From NCBI GenBank assembly GCA_031316315.1, contig JADBEO010000030.1, positions 1 through 49,839 on the forward strand: a DNA stretch of 49,839 nucleotides, given 5' to 3'. A model generated the notes under the pieces. The model made no database searches. It saw only the letters and a list, made by a program, of their open reading frames with translations, and was not told the origin of the DNA. The stretch is from Chelatococcus sambhunathii. Lineage in GTDB: Bacteria > Pseudomonadota > Alphaproteobacteria > Rhizobiales > Methylopilaceae. Position numbers and translations under genes: made by a program. Shown here one piece after another: positions 1 to 9,625 of this stretch. How positions within the stretch are numbered: the stretch's first letter is position 1; the number at the start of each line of letters is the position of its first letter.

Positions 1-10
1 CCCACCCTTA

Positions 11-33
11 CCCTCCCCTTTGCAAGGGGAGGG
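11..33. repeat. Palindromic intergenic repeat downstream of phoB
   Basis: A perfect 10-bp stem (CCCTCCCCTT / AAGGGGAGGG) with a 3-base loop, flanked by CCCACCCTTA. An inverted relative with the same flank lies at 49779-49811. It sits just beyond the end of phoB, so it could stop transcription, but there is no clear T-tract. Dispersed palindromes of this kind are common in alphaproteobacterial intergenic DNA. Confidence 0.6.
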
Positions 34-75
34 ATAAGATCGCTGTCGCGCTTGAAACGGCAAAGGCTCGCAGCC

Positions 76-774
76 TCAGCTGCGGGCGAAGGTCTCGTCG
101 AAGGAGTAGCCGGAGCCGCGCACGGTGCGGATCGGGTCGGTCTTGCGGCCGCGGTTGATCGCCTTGCGCAGGCGCCCGACATGCACGTCGACGGTGCGCT
201 CGTCGATATAGACGTCGCGGCCCCAGACGCCGTCGAGCAGCTGCTCGCGGGTGAAGACGCGGCCCGAGGACTGCATCAGGAATTCGAGCAGCTTGAATTC
301 GGTCGGCCCGAGATGGATTTCGCGGGCGTTGCGGCGGACGCGGCGGTTCTCGCGATCGAGCTCGATGTCGCCCGCCTTCAGCGTGCGCGAGACGTGCTCC
401 GGCTTGGTGCGGCGGAGCAGGGCGCGCACGCGGGCGACCAGCTCCGGCACAGAGAACGGCTTCACGACGTAGTCGTCCGCGCCGGTGGCGAGGCCGCGGA
501 TGCGCTCGCCCTCCTCGCCGCGCGCGGTGAGCATGATGATCGGCAGGCGCTGCGTCTCGGGCTTGGCCCTGAGGCGCCGGCAGAGCTCGATGCCCGAGAC
601 CCCCGGCAGCATCCAGTCGAGCAGCACGAGATCCGGCGTCGCCTCCGCGAGCCTGATCTCGGCCTCGTCGCCGCGCGCGACGGAGTCGACCTCGTAGCCT
701 TCGGATTCGAGGTTGTAGCGGAGCAGCAGCGTCAGCGGCTCCTCGTCTTCGACGATCATGACCCGAGGGTTCAT
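76..774 (-). CDS. phoB: Phosphate regulon response regulator PhoB
   Basis: A 232-residue OmpR-type response regulator that activates phosphate-starvation genes by binding Pho boxes. The receiver domain (about residues 4-120) has the acidic pair near the N-terminus (VEDEEP), the phospho-acceptor Asp in LVLLDWMLPG and the conserved Lys in YVVKPFS. A winged-helix DNA-binding domain follows (about 130-228) with the typical GPTEFKLLEFL and RTVDVHVGRLRK segments. It is the last gene of the pst block, 13 bp after phoU, so it is probably co-transcribed with the transporter it controls. Length is normal for the family. Confidence 0.97.
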   Translation of the reverse strand: MNPRVMIVEDEEPLTLLLRYNLESEGYEVDSVARGDEAEIRLAEATPDLVLLDWMLPGVSGIELCRRLRAKPETQRLPIIMLTARGEEGERIRGLATGADDYVVKPFSVPELVARVRALLRRTKPEHVSRTLKAGDIELDRENRRVRRNAREIHLGPTEFKLLEFLMQSSGRVFTREQLLDGVWGRDVYIDERTVDVHVGRLRKAINRGRKTDPIRTVRGSGYSFDETFARS

Positions 775-787
775 GCGGGGCCTCCGG

Positions 788-1492
788 TCAGTCGCCGAGC
801 TCGGCGCTCATCAGGTCGGCTTTCGGGCGGTCGTCGGTCAGCGCGGCGCCGTTCACCACATAGTAGACCGTCTCGGCGATGTTGGTCGCGTGGTCGCCGA
901 TGCGCTCGATGTTCTTGGCGCAGAACAGAAGATGCGCGCAGAAGCCGATGTTGCGCGGATCCTCCATCATGTAGGTGAGGAGCTCGCGGAACAGCGAATT
1001 GTAGAGGGCGTCGATCTCGCCGTCCTTGTTCCAGACCTCCACGGCGCGCGTCTCGTCGCGGCGGGTGTAGGCGTCGAGCACCTCCTTCAGCTGCGCGAGC
1101 GTGAGGTCGGCGATATGCGCGACGCCGCCGGCGAGCTTCGGCGGCTGGAACTGGCCGTCGAGCGCGACGACGCGCTTGGCGATGTTCTTGGCGAGGTCGC
1201 CGATCCGCTCGAGGTCGTTCGCGATGCGCAGCGCCGCGATCACCTCGCGCAGGTCGATCGCCACCGGCGCCCGCCTCGCGATGGTGCGGATGCTCGATTC
1301 CTCGATCTCGTGCTGGAGCCGGTCGATGGACCGGTCCCATTCGATGACCCGGCGGGCGAGAGGAATGTCGCGCTTGATCAGCGCCTCGACGGACTCGCCG
1401 ACGAGCTTCTCGCAGAGCCCGCCCATCTCGGCGAGCTTGTCCGACAGCGCGTTCAGGTCGTCGTCGAAGGACGAGACGATGTGTTCGGTCAT
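788..1492 (-). CDS. phoU: Phosphate transport regulator PhoU
   Basis: A 234-residue PhoU protein with two three-helix PhoU domains. Members bind metal clusters and link the Pst transporter to PhoR so that the regulon is silent when phosphate is plentiful. Visible hallmarks are ALIKRDIPLARRVIEWD in the first repeat and ERIGDLAKNIAKR and ERIGDHATNIAE in the metal-binding motifs. The frame is open upstream to 1585, but that start would overlap pstB by 44 bp. The family begins MTEHIVSSFDDDL, so I place the start at 1492, 49 bp after pstB. It lies between pstB and phoB, the usual place. Confidence 0.96.
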   Translation of the reverse strand: MTEHIVSSFDDDLNALSDKLAEMGGLCEKLVGESVEALIKRDIPLARRVIEWDRSIDRLQHEIEESSIRTIARRAPVAIDLREVIAALRIANDLERIGDLAKNIAKRVVALDGQFQPPKLAGGVAHIADLTLAQLKEVLDAYTRRDETRAVEVWNKDGEIDALYNSLFRELLTYMMEDPRNIGFCAHLLFCAKNIERIGDHATNIAETVYYVVNGAALTDDRPKADLMSAELGD

Positions 1493-1541
1493 AGACTTCG
1501 AGCTTTCGTCCGTGATGGTGAAGCCGGCACGCTTCAGCGCC

Positions 1542-2369
1542 TCAGCCGAAGCGGCCCGTGATGTAGTCTTGGGTTCGCTTGTCATGGGGGCTCTGGAAGA
1601 TCTGTTCGGTGCGGCCCGTCTCCACCAGAACGCCGAGATGGAAGAAGGCGACGCGCTGGGACACGCGCGCGGCCTGCTGCATCGAGTGGGTGACGATGAC
1701 GATGGTGTAGTTGCGGCGGATCTCTTCGATCAGCTCCTCGACGCGCGCGGTCGCGATCGGGTCGAGCGCGGAGCACGGCTCGTCCATCAGGATGATCTCG
1801 GGCGAGACCGCGATGGCGCGGGCGATGCAGAGGCGCTGCTGCTGGCCGCCGGACAGGCCCGTGCCGGTGTCGTTGAGGCGGTCCTTCACCTCGTTCCAGA
1901 GGCTCGCCTTCTTCAGCGAATCCTCGACGATCTGGTCGAGCTCCGCCTTGTTGCGAGAGAGCCCGTGGATGCGCGGGCCGTAGGCGACGTTCTCGTAGAT
2001 CGACTTCGGGAACGGGTTCGGCTTCTGGAACACCATGCCGACCCGGGCGCGCAGCTGCACGACGTCGAGCGAGGGGTCGTAGATGTCCTGGTCGTCGATC
2101 TGAATCAGTCCCGACACCTTGGCGCTGGCGACCGTGTCGTTCATCCGGTTGATGCAGCGCAGGAAGGTGGACTTGCCGCAGCCCGACGGGCCGATGAAGG
2201 CCATGACGGCCTTCTCGGGGATGTCGAGCGTGACGTTCTTGAGCGCGTGCTTGTCGCCGTAATGCACGTTGACGTCGCGCGCGATGATCTTCGGCGCGGC
2301 GTCCGGCTGGGTGGCGACGGGCGGCGGCGCGACGACCGGCTTCGGCGCGACGGCGGTGGTGGTTTCCAT
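1542..2369 (-). CDS. pstB: Phosphate ABC transporter ATP-binding protein PstB
   Basis: A 275-residue ATPase that powers phosphate import through PstC/PstA. It has the Walker [11 protein letters not shown], the Q-loop region [19 protein letters not shown] typical of PstB, the signature [16 protein letters not shown], Walker [14 protein letters not shown] and the switch His in IVIVTHSM. The first about 27 residues are a Pro/Ala-rich extension before the ABC domain. The start at 2369 has a purine-rich stretch (CGGAGA) upstream and lies 26 bp after pstA. Open frame continues further upstream only as an out-of-phase shadow of pstA. Confidence 0.97.
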   Translation of the reverse strand: METTTAVAPKPVVAPPPVATQPDAAPKIIARDVNVHYGDKHALKNVTLDIPEKAVMAFIGPSGCGKSTFLRCINRMNDTVASAKVSGLIQIDDQDIYDPSLDVVQLRARVGMVFQKPNPFPKSIYENVAYGPRIHGLSRNKAELDQIVEDSLKKASLWNEVKDRLNDTGTGLSGGQQQRLCIARAIAVSPEIILMDEPCSALDPIATARVEELIEEIRRNYTIVIVTHSMQQAARVSQRVAFFHLGVLVETGRTEQIFQSPHDKRTQDYITGRFG

Positions 2370-2395
2370 GAGACGGTCTCCGTCGGGCTTGTCGT

Positions 2396-4243
2396 TCACC
2401 AGCGCCGCTCGAAGCGCTTGCGAAGGATGATGGCGAGCCCGTTCATGACGAACAGGAAGAACAGAAGCACCAGAATGGCCGCGGATGTCTTCGCCTGGAA
2501 GGCGACCTCCGGCAAGTCGGACCAGAGGTAGATCTGGACCGGCAGCGCCGTCGCGGCCGAGGTGAAGCCGCTCGGCACGTCGACGATGAAGGCGACCATG
2601 CCGATGAGCAGCAGCGGCGCGGTCTCGCCGAGCGCGTGGGCCATGCCGATGATGGTGCCGGTCATGACGCCGGGCATCGCGAGCGGCAGCACGTGGTGGA
2701 ACACCGCCTGCTGGTGCGAGGCGCCGACGCCGAGCGCGGCCTCGCGGATCGAGGGCGGCACCGCCTTCAGGGCGGCGCGGCTGGCGATGATGATCGTCGG
2801 AAGCACGAGCAGGGCGAGCACGAAGCCGCCGACCACCGCGGAAGAGCGCGGCATGCCGAAGAAGTTCAGGAACACGGCGAGGCCGAGCAGGCCGTAGACG
2901 ATGGAGGGCACCGCCGCGAGATTGTTGATGTTGATCTCGATGATGTCGGTCCAGCGGTTCTTCGGCGCGAACTCCTCGAGATAGATCGCGGCGCCGACGC
3001 CGACTGGCAGGCAGAAGGCGAGCGTCACGAACATCGTGAGGAGCGAGCCGACCAGGGCGCCGAGAATGCCGGCCTGCTCTGCTTCGCGGCTGTCGCCGCT
3101 CGTGAAGAAGCCGGTGTTGAAATCCGTCGAGACCGCGCCCTTGGCCTTCAGCTTCTCGAGCCAGGCGATCTCCTGATCGCCGACGCGGCGCTCGCTCTCG
3201 GGGGTTTCGAGGGTCAGCACCTTCCACTGGCCGGCCTGGGCGGCGTCCTGGCTCGTGAGGGGCGTCAGGGCGACGCCCTCGACGCGGTTGGCGGCGAGGC
3301 TGGTGACCTTCACCAGGCCGCCATTGATCTGGACGAGGCGGCTCGGGAGCTTCTCGTCCAGCGTCTCGGCGCCGGACGAGTCCTTGAACCGGTTCTCGAA
3401 ATCGGTCGCCTCGGCGCTCAGCGTGTCGATCTGCGCCTTCAGGCTCGAGGCGTCGCTGTCGATCTTGCCGAGCGCGGCGGTCGCGACGGAGATGCGGCCG
3501 GCGTCGCCCGTGCCCTGCGCCGCCTTGACCTCGGTCTCGGCGGCCGGACGGTCGGCGAGCACGCCGTCGAGGAGGCTCTGCAGGCGCGTCACGGTCGAGC
3601 GGCGCTCGCGCGCCTTGTCGGACAGGTCCGACTTGATCTTCTCGAGGTCCGACTGGAAGGCCGGGTTGGACGTCTCGATCACGACCTGCCCGGAGGTCGC
3701 GCTCGGCGTCGCGACGCCGGCGCCGTTCTCCTCGTCGACGTCTGTGACGGCGCCTTTCAGATAGAGGTCGGCGTCGTCCGAGAACTGGGCGCGGGTCTTG
3801 ATCTCCTGCCCGATCAGCTTCGGATCGGCGATGATCTGGTCGCGGAGCTCGTCGGCGGCGCCGCTCGACAGCAGGCCGTTGAGCTTGCGCCGCGCCGCGC
3901 GGTCCTTGACCTCGGGGAACTGCGCCTGGAAAGCGGCGCGCACCGACTTGCCGTGATCGCCTCGGGCCAGCGAAGCCGGAGACTTGGAGCCGTCCGGGTC
4001 GACGTCGGCCGCCTCCGGCGTCACGCTGATGGCGAGATGGGTCGCCGTGAAGGCGGGCCACGCCTTCGAGACGATGTCGGTCATCAGCACGACCAGGAAG
4101 ACGGCCGCGAAGGCGATCGCCGCGACGCCATAGGCCTTGAAGCGGGCCTCGGCGCGGTAGCGCTTGGCGACCCGGGCGTGGGCCTCGGGCGAGGCCTTGC
4201 GCGCCGCGAGCTCCGCCGCAGAGGATACGGTCAGGTCAGTCAT
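2396..4243 (-). CDS. pstA: Phosphate ABC transporter permease PstA, enlarged form
   Basis: A 615-residue permease half of the phosphate importer. After a cytosolic N-terminus there is one membrane segment (about 38-58), then a very large extracytoplasmic segment to about residue 380. The conserved PstA permease core follows (about 385-615), with the inner-membrane loop [31 protein letters not shown] split here as [14 protein letters not shown] and [14 protein letters not shown]. The large segment holds the DUF3333-type region found in alphaproteobacterial PstA plus a Lys/Glu/Ala-rich stretch (about 170-310) that reads as coiled coil. Enterobacterial PstA is about 296 residues and alphaproteobacterial forms about 430, so this one is unusually long. 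It overlaps pstC by 8 bp. Confidence 0.95.
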   Translation of the reverse strand: MTDLTVSSAAELAARKASPEAHARVAKRYRAEARFKAYGVAAIAFAAVFLVVLMTDIVSKAWPAFTATHLAISVTPEAADVDPDGSKSPASLARGDHGKSVRAAFQAQFPEVKDRAARRKLNGLLSSGAADELRDQIIADPKLIGQEIKTRAQFSDDADLYLKGAVTDVDEENGAGVATPSATSGQVVIETSNPAFQSDLEKIKSDLSDKARERRSTVTRLQSLLDGVLADRPAAETEVKAAQGTGDAGRISVATAALGKIDSDASSLKAQIDTLSAEATDFENRFKDSSGAETLDEKLPSRLVQINGGLVKVTSLAANRVEGVALTPLTSQDAAQAGQWKVLTLETPESERRVGDQEIAWLEKLKAKGAVSTDFNTGFFTSGDSREAEQAGILGALVGSLLTMFVTLAFCLPVGVGAAIYLEEFAPKNRWTDIIEININNLAAVPSIVYGLLGLAVFLNFFGMPRSSAVVGGFVLALLVLPTIIIASRAALKAVPPSIREAALGVGASHQQAVFHHVLPLAMPGVMTGTIIGMAHALGETAPLLLIGMVAFIVDVPSGFTSAATALPVQIYLWSDLPEVAFQAKTSAAILVLLFFLFVMNGLAIILRKRFERRW

Positions 4244-5618
4244 ACTGCTCTCGGTATCTCTGGACGATGCGCAGCGCGATGAAGTTCAGCGCCAGCGTGA
4301 AGAAGAACAGCACGAAGCCGAGCGCGAAGGCCGAGAGCGTCTTGGCGCTGTCGAACTCCTGGTCGCCGACCAGCAGGGTCTTGATCTGCACGGTGACGGT
4401 GGTGACGGCTTCGAGCGGGTTGAAGGTGAGGTTGCCGGCGAGGCCCGCCGCCATGACGACGATCATGGTCTCGCCGACCGCGCGGCTGATCGCCAGCATG
4501 AAGGCGGAGACGATGCCCGGCAGGGCCGCCGGCAGAACGACCCGCTTGATGGTCTCCGACTTGGTCGCGCCCATGCCGTAGGACCCGTCGCGCAGCGACT
4601 GCGGGACGGCGTTGATGACGTCGTCCGACAGCGACGAGACGAAGGGGATGATCATCACGCCCATGACGAGGCCCGCCGCGAGCGCGCTCTCGGAGGCGAC
4701 GTTGAAGCCGAAATACTCGCCGGTCGAGCGGATGAAGGGGGCGACGGTGAGCGCGGCGAAGAAGCCGAACACGACGGTCGGCACGCCGGCCAGAACCTCG
4801 AGCACAGGCTTTGCGATCGAGCGCACCCGGGGCGAGGCGTACTCGGCCATGTAGATCGCGGAGAACAGCCCGACGGGACCTGCGACCAGCATGGCGATCA
4901 GCATGATCAGCGTGGTGCCGGCGAACAGCGGCACCGCGCCGAACGCGCCGGAGGAGCCGACCTGGTCGGCGCGGATCGCCGTCTGCGGCGACCACTGCGT
5001 GCCGAACAGGAACTCGTACCACGGCACCTTGGAGAAGAAGCGCAGCGTCTCGAACAGCACCGAGAAGACGATGCCGACTGTGGTCAGGATCGCGACGCAG
5101 GCGCAGGCGACCAGCAGCACCTTGACCCAGCGCTCGACGCCGTTGCGGGCGCGGAACTCCGGCGACAGCTGGCGGCTCGCCCAGGCGAAGCCGAGCAGAG
5201 CGAGGGCGGCGCCGACGATCAGCAGCGCCCAGTCGGCGATGGTGCGCCACGTGTTCAGCGCCTCGCCGGCGGCGGCGATCCCGGGCTGCAGCTCCTCCAG
5301 CCGGACGCCGGCGGCGGCCTGGTTGATCTCGCGAAGGCGCGCCCCGTAGGTCAGGCCGTCGGTCGGCGCGAGGTTTGCCGGCAGGGCGGCGATCGCCTGG
5401 GCGTCGACCACGCGGTGGGCCGTCAGCAGCCAGAAGATCAGCCAGACCAGCATCGGGGCGACCGCGGCCAGGGCGACGTAGAAGCCGTGATAGCTCGGCA
5501 GCGAATGGAGCCGTGCGAGACCGCCGCCGGCGACGGCGAAGCTCGAGCTCTTCTGCCGGCCCGCGACATAGGCGCCCGCGGCGACGAGCAGCATGCCGAG
5601 GATGTAGATGAGGGTCAT
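4236..5618 (-). CDS. pstC: Phosphate ABC transporter permease PstC
   Basis: A 460-residue permease subunit paired with PstA. It starts with two hydrophobic segments (about 1-19 and 45-66), then a periplasmic part, a membrane segment (about 125-145) and the permease core from about 175. In the core the EAA-type loop VPQSLRDGSYGMGATKSETI and VVLPAALPGI are clear. The long N-terminal region is usual for alphaproteobacteria (about 450-490 residues versus about 320 in E. coli). Its stop overlaps the pstA start by 8 bp, so the two halves are translationally coupled. Confidence 0.96.
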   Translation of the reverse strand: MTLIYILGMLLVAAGAYVAGRQKSSSFAVAGGGLARLHSLPSYHGFYVALAAVAPMLVWLIFWLLTAHRVVDAQAIAALPANLAPTDGLTYGARLREINQAAAGVRLEELQPGIAAAGEALNTWRTIADWALLIVGAALALLGFAWASRQLSPEFRARNGVERWVKVLLVACACVAILTTVGIVFSVLFETLRFFSKVPWYEFLFGTQWSPQTAIRADQVGSSGAFGAVPLFAGTTLIMLIAMLVAGPVGLFSAIYMAEYASPRVRSIAKPVLEVLAGVPTVVFGFFAALTVAPFIRSTGEYFGFNVASESALAAGLVMGVMIIPFVSSLSDDVINAVPQSLRDGSYGMGATKSETIKRVVLPAALPGIVSAFMLAISRAVGETMIVVMAAGLAGNLTFNPLEAVTTVTVQIKTLLVGDQEFDSAKTLSAFALGFVLFFFTLALNFIALRIVQRYREQYD

Positions 5619-5657
5619 CTGGAAGAACGTCCCGAGCCGTGGACCAACGCTGCGGCC

Positions 5658-5755
5658 GTCATCCCGGGCTTGGCCCGGGATCCAGAACCACCACCGTCAG
5701 CCATGACTGGCGAGACGTGACGTATCTGGATTCCGGCCCTTCGGCCGGAATGACG
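5658..5755. repeat. Paired palindromic intergenic repeat (RIME/REP-like)
   Basis: Between pstS and pstC lie two palindromes in mirror arrangement: GTCATCCCGGG..CCCGGGATCCAG at 5658-5684 and CTGGATTCCGGCC..GGCCGGAATGAC at 5727-5755. The outer words GTCAT..CCAG and CTGG..ATGAC are inverted copies of each other. This layout is typical of short non-coding mobile repeats of alphaproteobacteria. It may form hairpins that separate abundant pstS mRNA from the transporter genes downstream. Confidence 0.7.
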
Positions 5756-5824
5756 GCGTAGCGGACAGACTGACCGTCGAGCGGGGCCGCCGGAACTGCG
5801 CGGCCCCGTCCGATCGGAAGCGCC

Positions 5825-6883
5825 TTACGAAGCCGGCGCCGAGATGGTCTTCAGCGACTTGGCGGCTTCCTCGGACGACTTGGCGGCTTCGGCCGGCAGC
5901 GGCACGAGACCCTTCTCGCCGAGATAGCCTTCCTCGCCCATCGCCTTGTCGGACGCGTATTCGGCCAGGAACTCCTTGAGGCCGGGGATGACGCCGATGT
6001 GCTGCTTCTTGAAGTACACGAACAGCGGACGGGAGACCTTGTAGCTGCCGTCGGCGATGCCCTCGAAGGTCGGGGCCTTGCCTTCGACCGTCGCGCCCTT
6101 GATCTGCGAGGCGTTCTCCTCGAGGAACGAATAGCCGAAGATGCCGACGGCCTTCGGGTTCGCCTCGAGCTTCTGGACGATCAGGTTGTCGTTCTCGCCT
6201 GCGTCGATATAGGCGCCGTCCTCGCGCAGGGTCTTCCAGATCTTGTCGAAGGCCTTGCTGTCGGACTTCTTCAGGCCGGCGATGCTCTCAACCTTCTCGG
6301 CGCCCTTCTCCATGACGAGCTCGAGGAAGGCGTCGCGGGTGCCTGAGGTCGGGGGCGGGCCGAGCACTTCGATCTTCTCGGCCGGAAGCGACGGATCGAT
6401 GTCGTTCCAGTTCTTGTAGGGGTTGGCCGCGAGCTTGCCGTCCTTGCCCGGCACTTCCTTGGCGAGCGCAAGGAACAGCTGCTGACGGGTGACCTTGAAG
6501 TCAGGGCCCTTCTTCGAGTTCGCGAGCACGATGCCGTCGAAGCCGATCTTGAGTTCGATGATCTCGGTCACGCCGTTCTTGGCGCAGTCGTCGAACTCGC
6601 TCTTCTTGATGGCGCGCGAGGCGTTCGCGGCGTCCGGGAAGTTCGCGCCGACGCCGCCGCAGAACAGCTTGAGGCCGCCGCCGGTGCCGGTCGACTCGAC
6701 GACCGGGGTCTTGAACTGGCCGCCCTTGCCGAAGTTCTCGGCGGCGGCGGTGGTGAACGGATACACGGTGGAGGAGCCGACGATGCGGATCTGGTCGCGC
6801 GACTGGGCCTCGGCCGCGCCGGAGGCGAGCAGCCCGACGCCGAGGGCGAGCGCGGCGGCCGCCGTGGTGCTGAGGAGTTTCAC
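5825..6883 (-). CDS. pstS: Periplasmic phosphate-binding protein PstS
   Basis: A 352-residue substrate-binding protein of the Pst importer. A Sec signal peptide (about residues 1-26, ending ASGAAEA-Q) is followed by the PBP fold. Phosphate-contact motifs are visible: RIVGSSTVYPF, STGTGGGLKLFC, the Asp/Ser-containing ASRAIKKSEFDDC and PPPTSGTRDAFLELV. It is the first gene after the Pho box and is separated from pstC by about 200 bp carrying palindromic repeats. The C-terminal Ala/Ser/Lys-rich tail is slightly longer than usual. Confidence 0.97.
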   Translation of the reverse strand: MKLLSTTAAAALALGVGLLASGAAEAQSRDQIRIVGSSTVYPFTTAAAENFGKGGQFKTPVVESTGTGGGLKLFCGGVGANFPDAANASRAIKKSEFDDCAKNGVTEIIELKIGFDGIVLANSKKGPDFKVTRQQLFLALAKEVPGKDGKLAANPYKNWNDIDPSLPAEKIEVLGPPPTSGTRDAFLELVMEKGAEKVESIAGLKKSDSKAFDKIWKTLREDGAYIDAGENDNLIVQKLEANPKAVGIFGYSFLEENASQIKGATVEGKAPTFEGIADGSYKVSRPLFVYFKKQHIGVIPGLKEFLAEYASDKAMGEEGYLGEKGLVPLPAEAAKSSEEAAKSLKTISAPAS

Positions 6884-7011
6884 TTGTCTCTCCTGTCTGA
6901 GACGACGTACGGGGCGCGCCGCCCGGTCATGAGGACGGCGCGAGAAACGGCCGGTCCGCTTTCTGAAGGGGCGGAGCCGCGGGGACCATATTGGTCCGAC
7001 GCCCCGTTTCT

Positions 7012-7040
7012 ATGACTGTTGCGCGACAGTTGGATGACAG
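7012..7040 (-). promoter_or_regulatory. Triple Pho box upstream of pstS
   Basis: On the minus strand the site reads CTGTCAT-CCAA-CTGTCGC-GCAA-CAGTCAT, three heptamers at an 11-bp period. This matches the PhoB consensus (CTGTCAT-N4-CTGTCAC). It lies about 130 bp before pstS and about 25 bp after the phoR stop, so PhoB would activate pstS and the genes behind it from here. Confidence 0.85.
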
Positions 7041-7065
7041 GCGAAAAGCCTACAGTCTCAGGCGG

Positions 7066-8370
7066 TCAGCTCGCGCGCTTGAGAAGCCGTTCACCCTCGC
7101 TCGACGAAGAGGCCGGCTGTAGCTCCGCGGTGAAGACGGCGCCGGCGCCGAGGGCGCTCTCGATCGTCAGCCTCCCGCCGTGCCGCTGCAGGATGTGCTT
7201 GACCAGCGCGAGGCCGAGCCCGGTGCCGCCCTTGTCCCTGCTGTCGGCGACGTCGGCGCGGTAGAAGCGTTCGGTCAGCCGTGGCAGATGCTCCGGCGCG
7301 ATCCCCGGCCCGAAATCGCGCACCACGAGGCTGGGCGCGGTCCCGTTCTCCCGGACCGAGACTTCGACGCGCTTGCCGGCCTGGCCGTACTTGATCGCGT
7401 TCTCGATCAGGTTCTCGGCGACGCGCGTCAGCTCGTCCCGGTCGCCGCGGACCATGACCGGCGTCGACGCGCCGGCGAGATCGAGCTCGACTCCCCGCTC
7501 GCGGGCGAGCGGAGCGAGCGAGTCCGCGACGCTGCGTGCGAGCGCCGCGAGATCGACTTCGTCGCGCGGCCGGACATGCGCCTTGAGCTCGATGCGGGTG
7601 AGCGACAGCAGGTCGTCGATCAGCCGGGACATGCGGTTCGCCTGCGAGCGCATGATCTCGAGAAACCTGTCGCGGGCCGCGGGGTCGTTGCGCGCCGGCC
7701 CCTGGAGCGTCTCGATGAAGCCGAGCAGCGAGGCGAGCGGCGTCCGGAGCTCATGGCTGGCGTTGGCGACGAAATCGCCGCGCATCCGTTCCGACCGGCG
7801 CTGCTCGGTGAGGTCGCGCAGGGAGACCACGATCGCGACGCCCGCGCCCTCGCCGAGCCGGGCCGCCGCGACATGGGCCTCGCGCCAGCGCTCGACCGGC
7901 ACGCGCTCGACATAGAGCACGGTCTGCGGCTCGCCCGAAACGCCGACGCCGCGCACCGCCTCCAGCACCTCGGGAATGCGCAGCGAAAAGGAGACCGGCT
8001 CGCCGATCCGGATCTCGCCGAGCGCCGCGAGCGCGTGCGCGTTGAACGCGGTGATCGTTCCGCGGCGATCAAGCACGAGGACCGGATCCGGCAGGCCCGA
8101 CAGGATGGCGCTGAGCTGGGCGGACAGCGCCTCTCCGGGCGCCCGCGGCTGGAGCGCTTCCCGCGCCTCGCGGCGCCGCGGCGCGAGCCAGGCGACGAGC
8201 GCGACCACCGCGACGGCGAGCGCGAACTCGCTCGGGCGAAGACGCCCCGCGGCGAAGAACCCCGCCAGCAGCGCGACCGTCGCGGCGGCCGTCCAGCGCG
8301 ACTCGAGCAGCGTGTCGAGGCGCTTCGGGACGGAACGTTCGCGGGTTTGGGGGGATTCAGCGTCGGGCAT
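7066..8370 (-). CDS. phoR: Phosphate regulon sensor histidine kinase PhoR
   Basis: A 434-residue membrane histidine kinase that phosphorylates PhoB under phosphate limitation. Two short hydrophobic segments lie near the N-terminus (about 30-60), then a PAS-type domain (about 95-190, LSGLPDPVLVLDRRGTITAFN), the HisKA motif FVANASHELRTPLASLLGF with the phospho-His, the N-box NLIENAIKYG and the G-boxes DFGPGIAPEHL and GGTGLGLALVKHI. The start at 8370 gives normal length; open frame upstream to 9468 is antisense to ppk2. It lies just before the Pho box and diverges from ppk2. Confidence 0.95.
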   Translation of the reverse strand: MPDAESPQTRERSVPKRLDTLLESRWTAAATVALLAGFFAAGRLRPSEFALAVAVVALVAWLAPRRREAREALQPRAPGEALSAQLSAILSGLPDPVLVLDRRGTITAFNAHALAALGEIRIGEPVSFSLRIPEVLEAVRGVGVSGEPQTVLYVERVPVERWREAHVAAARLGEGAGVAIVVSLRDLTEQRRSERMRGDFVANASHELRTPLASLLGFIETLQGPARNDPAARDRFLEIMRSQANRMSRLIDDLLSLTRIELKAHVRPRDEVDLAALARSVADSLAPLARERGVELDLAGASTPVMVRGDRDELTRVAENLIENAIKYGQAGKRVEVSVRENGTAPSLVVRDFGPGIAPEHLPRLTERFYRADVADSRDKGGTGLGLALVKHILQRHGGRLTIESALGAGAVFTAELQPASSSSEGERLLKRAS

Positions 8371-8460
8371 CGTGGGCTTCGAGGGACTCGGTCCGGACTT
8401 GGCGATCTCGACAGAAGAGACCGTCTCGACGACAACGCCGCGACACGGGAGACGAGCATT

Positions 8461-9429
8461 ATGTCGAAGAACGGAGAAACGGAGAAATCCGAGCACTCCA
8501 GACCGTCCGGCCCGCTTCGGGTCGACCCGACCGACGCCGTCGCGCCGGAAGGGATGGAGGACGCTCCGGCCGTCGTCATCGGCGGCGTGACGGTCGATCT
8601 CGACGAGCCGGAGCTCCCGGCGGAGCTCAAGGCGCGCGCGTTCCGAAGCGGCGGCTACCCCTATGACAAGCCGCTCGACGCCAAGCAGTACGACACGGAG
8701 CTCGTCGCGCTCCAGATCGAGCTCCTGAAGCTGCAGGCCTGGGTGAAGTCTTCCGGAGAGCGCGTGGTCATTGTCTTCGAGGGCCGCGACGGCGCCGGCA
8801 AGGGCGGCACCATCGACCGCATGACCGAGCACCTCAATCCGCGCACCGTCCATGTGATCGCGCTCGCCAAGCCGTCGCCGGCGGAGGCCGGGCAATGGTA
8901 CTTCCAGCGCTACGTCGCCAACCTGCCGAGCGCGGGCGAGATCACGCTGTTCGACCGCTCCTGGTACAATCGCGGGGTGGTGGAGCCCGTGATGGGCTTC
9001 GCCAGCGCCGACCAGGCGCAGAAGTTCCTGAGCGAGGCCCCGCGCTTCGAGGCGCTCCTGGTCGAAGACGGGATCCGGCTGTTCAAGTTCTGGCTCACGA
9101 TCGGCCGCGAGATGCAGATCACCCGGCTGCACGAGCGCCGGCACGATCCGCTGAAGCGCTGGAAGCTCTCGCCGATCGACTATGCCGGCCTCACCCTCTG
9201 GGACGCCTATTCCGACGCCGCCGAGCGGATGCTGCGGGCGACCCACACGGCCGACGCGCCGTGGACGGTGATCAAGGCCAACGACAAGCGGCGCCTGCGC
9301 CTGTCGGCGATCCGCAAGATCCTGCTGTCGATCCCCTACAAGGGCCGCGACCTCGGCGTGATCGGCGGCCTCGACGACCGGATCGTCATGGACGCCGCGG
9401 CCTTTCTCGCGGAGGGAGGTGAAAGCTGA
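8461..9429 (+). CDS. ppk2: Polyphosphate kinase 2 (PPK2 family)
   Basis: A 322-residue PPK2-family kinase that moves phosphate between polyphosphate and nucleoside di- or triphosphates. An N-terminal disordered part (about 1-75) precedes the P-loop kinase fold. Walker A is FEGRDGAGKGGTI, the lid region is QWYFQRYVANLPSAG and the Walker B-like stretch is EITLFDRSWYNRGVVEPVMGF. KFWLTIGREMQITRL and the conserved DPLKRWKLSPID follow. Length fits the class I single-domain enzymes. It is divergent from phoR with 90 bp between; I see no good Pho box there, so control by PhoB is only suggested by position. Confidence 0.94.
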   Translation: MSKNGETEKSEHSRPSGPLRVDPTDAVAPEGMEDAPAVVIGGVTVDLDEPELPAELKARAFRSGGYPYDKPLDAKQYDTELVALQIELLKLQAWVKSSGERVVIVFEGRDGAGKGGTIDRMTEHLNPRTVHVIALAKPSPAEAGQWYFQRYVANLPSAGEITLFDRSWYNRGVVEPVMGFASADQAQKFLSEAPRFEALLVEDGIRLFKFWLTIGREMQITRLHERRHDPLKRWKLSPIDYAGLTLWDAYSDAAERMLRATHTADAPWTVIKANDKRRLRLSAIRKILLSIPYKGRDLGVIGGLDDRIVMDAAAFLAEGGES

Positions 9430-9540
9430 CCGCGACGGCCGCGCCGGCGCCGCCTTCGGGCAGGACACCGGCTGGACACCTTCAGACCTTGCCCCTATAA
9501 GGCGGCGCGCCGCAGGCCTCGAGCCGGCGGACGCCCCTTC

Positions 9541-9616
<76 letters not shown>

Positions 9617-9625
9617 TTCCCATCT

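Noticed and set aside
2636-5720. Long plus-strand open frames across pstA and pstC
   Set aside because: They are antisense to clear transporter genes, Asp/Arg/His-rich without motifs, and typical shadows in GC-rich DNA.
8371-8460. Pho box in the phoR-ppk2 spacer
   Set aside because: Only loose GACAG/GACGA words at irregular spacing; no heptamer pair at 11 bp.
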